The notes below the pieces were generated by a model. It ran no database searches. It worked only from the letters and a program-made list of their open reading frames with translations, and was not told where the DNA came from. A stretch of 34,476 nucleotides of DNA, from contig DCUB01000002.1 in assembly GCA_002329365.1 (NCBI GenBank), positions 955 through 35,430 of the forward strand, written 5' to 3'. The DNA comes from Ruminococcaceae bacterium UBA1425 (GTDB lineage Bacteria > Bacillota > Clostridia > Oscillospirales > Acutalibacteraceae). The stretch's first letter is position 1. Each line of letters opens with the position of its first letter. The position numbers were made by a program, and so were the translations under genes. Shown piece after piece: positions 31,561-34,476 of the stretch.

Positions 31561-33300
31561 ATGAAAAGGCTTTTTCTCGGAAACGAAGCGGTTGCAAGAG
31601 GGTTATATGAGGCGGGCTGCCATGTGGTTTCAAGCTATCCCGGCACACCCAGCACAGAGATAACCGAATTTGCGGCTGAGTACGACGAAATTTACTGCGA
31701 GTGGGCGCCTAACGAAAAGGTTGCCATGGAGGTCGCGGTCGGTTCGTCAATCGCGGGCGCAAGAAGCTTCTGCGGCATGAAGCACGTCGGGCTTAACGTC
31801 GCGGCCGACCCTCTCTTTACCGCGTCTTACACGGGAGTGAATGCCGGTATGGTTATCGTCGTCGCCGACGACCCGGGCATGCACTCCTCGCAAAACGAGC
31901 AGGATTCAAGGCATTACGCAAAAGCGGCAAAGGTGCCTATGCTCGAACCGTCCGATTCCGAGGAATGCCTGCGATTTACAAAGACAGCCTTTGAGCTGTC
32001 CGAAAGCTATGATACGCCCGTAATAGTCCGGCTTACAACGAGAATAGCACATTCCAGAAGTCTTGCCGAAACGGCTGACAGGGTCAACGACGGCTTGCGG
32101 GCTTATGAAAAAAATCCCCGGAAATACGTCATGATGCCCGCGATGGCAAGGGACAGACACATAGCAGTTGAGGAAAGAACACTAAAGCTTGCCGACTGGA
32201 GCGAAGGCAAAGCCGTATCCGACGGCATAAACACCGTCGAGTATAACAGCAAAAAAATCGGAATTATTTCGTCCGGCGTATGCTATCAGTACTCAAGGGA
32301 AGCTTTGGGCGATAAAGCCTCATACTTAAAGCTCGGATGCGTATATCCCCTGCCCGTCAGGCTTATTAAAGATTTTGCCGCGCAGTGCGAAAAGGTTTAC
32401 GTCATAGAGGAGCTTGACGATTTCCTTGAAACACACTGCAAGAAGAACGGCATAGACGTAATCGGCAAGGAATCCTTTACGCTTCTCGGAGAATATTCGC
32501 AGTCCATGATAGCAAAGGTTATTTTAGGCGACGAGAAGGAAACGCTTAAAATAAACGCCGCGGTGCCCCCGCGTCCGCCCGTGCTTTGCGCGGGATGTCC
32601 CCACAGAGGCCTTTTCTACACACTCAAAAAGCAAAAGGTCTTTGTAAGCGGAGATATCGGCTGCTACACGCTCGGCGCGCTACAGCCGCTCGGCATGATG
32701 GATACATGTATTTGCATGGGAGCTTCCGTTTCCGCTCTGCACGGCAGGAACAAGGCGGACGGCGAAAACGCAAAGAAAAGCGTTGCCGTTATAGGCGATT
32801 CCACGTTCATCCACTCGGGAGTTACGGGTCTTATAAATATCGCGTACAACAACAGCAACTCCGTCGTAATAATCCTTGACAACTCGATAACAGGCATGAC
32901 GGGGCATCAGCAGAACCCCACGACGGGCTACAACATCAAGGGTGACCCGGTGGCTGCCGTCAGCCTTGAAAAGCTTGCCGAGGCTGTGGGAATCAAACGC
33001 GTAACGGTTGTAGACCCTTACGACCTTTCCCGGACGGAGAAGGCCGTAAAGGAAGCGCTTGAGGCGGACGAGCCGTCTGTGATAATTTCACGCAGGCCGT
33101 GCGCGCTTCTAAAGTATGTTAAGCATAATCCTCCGCTGAAGGTTGACAAGGACAAGTGCAGGTCATGCAAAATGTGCATGAAAATCGGCTGTCCCGCAAT
33201 CAGCCTTGACAAAAACACAAAGGCGTCCATCGACTTTACGCAATGTGTCGGCTGCAAAGTATGCAAGCAGCTTTGCAGATTCGACGCCATAACCGATTGA
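31561..33300 (+). CDS. iorA: Indolepyruvate ferredoxin oxidoreductase, alpha subunit
   Basis: IorA (579 aa) is the thiamine-diphosphate subunit of the oxygen-sensitive enzyme that decarboxylates aryl pyruvates to arylacetyl-CoA while reducing ferredoxin. The N-terminal pyrimidine-binding domain has VSSYPGTPSTEI and EWAPNEKVAMEVAVG. The TPP domain has GDIGCYTLG and GDSTFIHSG, then ILDNSITGMTGHQ. The C-terminus has two [4Fe-4S] sites: C533, C536, C539, C544 (CxxCxxCxxxxCP) and C562, C565, C568, C572 (CxxCxxCxxxC), the latter without the usual following proline. AGGAG lies 9 bases before the ATG. The beta subunit follows after 17 bases. Confidence 0.96.
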   Translation: MKRLFLGNEAVARGLYEAGCHVVSSYPGTPSTEITEFAAEYDEIYCEWAPNEKVAMEVAVGSSIAGARSFCGMKHVGLNVAADPLFTASYTGVNAGMVIVVADDPGMHSSQNEQDSRHYAKAAKVPMLEPSDSEECLRFTKTAFELSESYDTPVIVRLTTRIAHSRSLAETADRVNDGLRAYEKNPRKYVMMPAMARDRHIAVEERTLKLADWSEGKAVSDGINTVEYNSKKIGIISSGVCYQYSREALGDKASYLKLGCVYPLPVRLIKDFAAQCEKVYVIEELDDFLETHCKKNGIDVIGKESFTLLGEYSQSMIAKVILGDEKETLKINAAVPPRPPVLCAGCPHRGLFYTLKKQKVFVSGDIGCYTLGALQPLGMMDTCICMGASVSALHGRNKADGENAKKSVAVIGDSTFIHSGVTGLINIAYNNSNSVVIILDNSITGMTGHQQNPTTGYNIKGDPVAAVSLEKLAEAVGIKRVTVVDPYDLSRTEKAVKEALEADEPSVIISRRPCALLKYVKHNPPLKVDKDKCRSCKMCMKIGCPAISLDKNTKASIDFTQCVGCKVCKQLCRFDAITD

Positions 33301-33317
33301 GAAACGGAGGGTTTAAA

Positions 33318-33905
33318 ATGCCTGTAAAAAGCATAATGATAGTAGGAGTCGGCGGTCAGGGCACGCTGCTCGCGAGCCGTATTCTCGGCGAGGTTTTAAC
33401 CTCCGAGGGGTACGACGTCAAGGTTTCCGAGGTTCACGGAATGAGCCAGAGAGGCGGCTCCGTCGTAACATATGTAAAATACGGCGACAAGGTTTTTTCG
33501 CCGATTATAGAAAAGGGCGAGGCCGATATGATACTCGCTTTTGAGCAGCTTGAGGCTGCGCGCTGGATTTCTTATTTAAAGCCGGACGGCAAGCTGATAC
33601 TGAACACCCAGAAAATTGCTCCGATGACTGTCGTAACGGGCAGCGCGGAGTATCCCGATGGTATTGTAGACGAGCTTAAAAATTCCGGCGCCGACGTAAC
33701 GGCTTTTGACGTACTTTCGCTTGCCGTTAAGGCAGGCTCCGCGAAGGCTGTAAACGTCGTGCTTATAGGCGCGATGGCGGCCAGAACGGACATTGCAAAG
33801 GACGCATGGCTCGCGGCTGTAAAAGACAACGTTCCGCAAAAATTTCTTGATTTGAATTTAAAGGCATTTGAAATGGGATATACCCTAACGGAAAGCGAGG
33901 AATAA
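33318..33905 (+). CDS. iorB: Indolepyruvate ferredoxin oxidoreductase, beta subunit
   Basis: IorB (195 aa) is the small gamma-type domain partner of IorA in aryl-2-oxoacid:ferredoxin oxidoreductase. The start MPVKSIMIVGVGGQGTLLASRIL has the GVGGQG loop at about residues 10-15. SEVHGMSQRGGSVVTYVKYG (about 37-56) is the other family signature. I chose ATG 33318, with GGAGGG 7 bases upstream; the open frame extends further upstream only through iorA coding sequence. The gene is followed 3 bases later by a second phenylacetate-CoA ligase. Confidence 0.95.
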   Translation: MPVKSIMIVGVGGQGTLLASRILGEVLTSEGYDVKVSEVHGMSQRGGSVVTYVKYGDKVFSPIIEKGEADMILAFEQLEAARWISYLKPDGKLILNTQKIAPMTVVTGSAEYPDGIVDELKNSGADVTAFDVLSLAVKAGSAKAVNVVLIGAMAARTDIAKDAWLAAVKDNVPQKFLDLNLKAFEMGYTLTESEE

Positions 33906-33908
33906 AAA

Positions 33909-34476
33909 ATGTGTAACAGATATTTTGACGAAGCCATCGAAACGGCTTCGCGCGAGAAATTAAGAGAAATACAAAGCGAAAGACTTATTAAAACCGTTAA
34001 AAGATGCTACGAAAAAGTTCCCTTTTATAAACAAAAGCTTGATGAGGCAGGCATAAAGCCCGAAGACATCAAATCAATAGACGATATTACAAAACTGCCG
34101 TTTACGGTAAAGCAGGATTTAAGGGATACCTACCCGTACGGTCTGTTCGCCGTCCCCAAGGAGGAGCTTGTGCGCATCCACGCCTCGTCAGGCACAACGG
34201 GCAAGCAGACTGTCGTCGGCTATACAAAGGGCGACGTTGACCACTGGTCGCAGGGTGTCGCGAGAGCCATTGTGGGAGCAGGCGGCAAAAAGAGCGACTA
34301 CATACACATCTCCTACGGCTACGGCCTGTTCACTGGTGGTCTGGGGCTGCATTACGGCGCCGAGATGGTCGGTGCCACGTCAATACCCGTTTCCGCCGGC
34401 AACACAAAGCGTCAGATACAGATTTTGCAGGATTTCGGCTCCGATATCATCTGCTGCACGCCGTCTTACGCGCTCA
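33909..34476 (+). CDS. paaK: Phenylacetate-CoA ligase (second copy), N-terminal part (cut by window end)
   Basis: The first 189 residues of a second PaaK-family ligase are visible, starting MCNRYFDEAIETASREKLRE with GAGGAA before the ATG. The P-loop SSGTTGKQ, GYTKGDVDHWSQG and GYGLFTGGLGLHYG line up with the first copy without gaps in the core. By eye more than half the residues are identical. Differences lie in the region after the P-loop (GGKKSDYIH against GATGDDIVQ), which may affect substrate choice. It follows iorB by 3 bases and is surely co-transcribed. The C-terminus, needed to judge activity, is outside the window. Confidence 0.92.
   Translation, partial: MCNRYFDEAIETASREKLREIQSERLIKTVKRCYEKVPFYKQKLDEAGIKPEDIKSIDDITKLPFTVKQDLRDTYPYGLFAVPKEELVRIHASSGTTGKQTVVGYTKGDVDHWSQGVARAIVGAGGKKSDYIHISYGYGLFTGGLGLHYGAEMVGATSIPVSAGNTKRQIQILQDFGSDIICCTPSYAL

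Overview
The window looks like chromosomal DNA of an anaerobic, endospore-forming member of the Clostridia, probably an Oscillospirales/Eubacteriales-type gut bacterium. This rests on three things: an intact spoIIIAA-AH operon; a housekeeping block ordered much as in Bacillus and Clostridia (asp23, nusB, xseA, xseB, ispA, dxs, tlyA, argR, recN); and ferredoxin-dependent 2-oxoacid metabolism (iorAB). Base composition appears close to even and uniform. I saw no tRNA, rRNA, CRISPR array, transposase or phage gene. The taxonomic placement is inference.

Layout. (1) 1-8859, minus strand: a tightly packed housekeeping operon reading asp23-like, nusB, TsaD/M22 paralog, xseA, xseB, ispA, dxs, tlyA, nadK, argR, recN (cut by the window edge). 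A good sigma-A-type promoter at 8886-8913 overlaps the stop codon of spoIIIAH, so the block can be expressed apart from sporulation. (2) 8910-13707, minus strand: the complete spoIIIA operon, which encodes the mother-cell side of the SpoIIIA-SpoIIQ channel. (3) 13708-13912: divergent control region with a clear promoter for the rightward genes. (4) 13913-22005, plus strand: an envelope glycan cluster with a YfhO-type membrane protein, a GT2 and a GT4 glycosyltransferase, an O-antigen ligase/polymerase-type protein and a fused Wzz/tyrosine-kinase regulator. It is closed by a strong intrinsic terminator at 22021-22069. (5) 22078-28233: a new promoter followed by radC, a flavodoxin-like gene, uvrB and uvrA. 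(6) 28234-28637: a gene-free stretch with a cluster of perfect hairpins and related repeats, then a near-consensus promoter and a 22-bp palindrome. (7) 28638-34476: a sodium:solute symporter, a phenylacetate-CoA ligase, iorA, iorB and a second phenylacetate-CoA ligase (cut by the window end). Together these suggest oxidative decarboxylation of aromatic 2-oxoacids to arylacetyl-CoA and interconversion with arylacetates.

Most genes belong to well-known families. The parts most worth a second look are the TsaD/M22 paralog at the place where Bacillus carries folD, the duplicated-ligase iorAB locus with its palindromic leader, the hairpin repeat cluster behind uvrA, the long overlap of spoIIIAA with spoIIIAB, and the Wzc-like fused kinase with a tyrosine-rich tail. 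I did not find a gene set that I could defend as a wholly new system.
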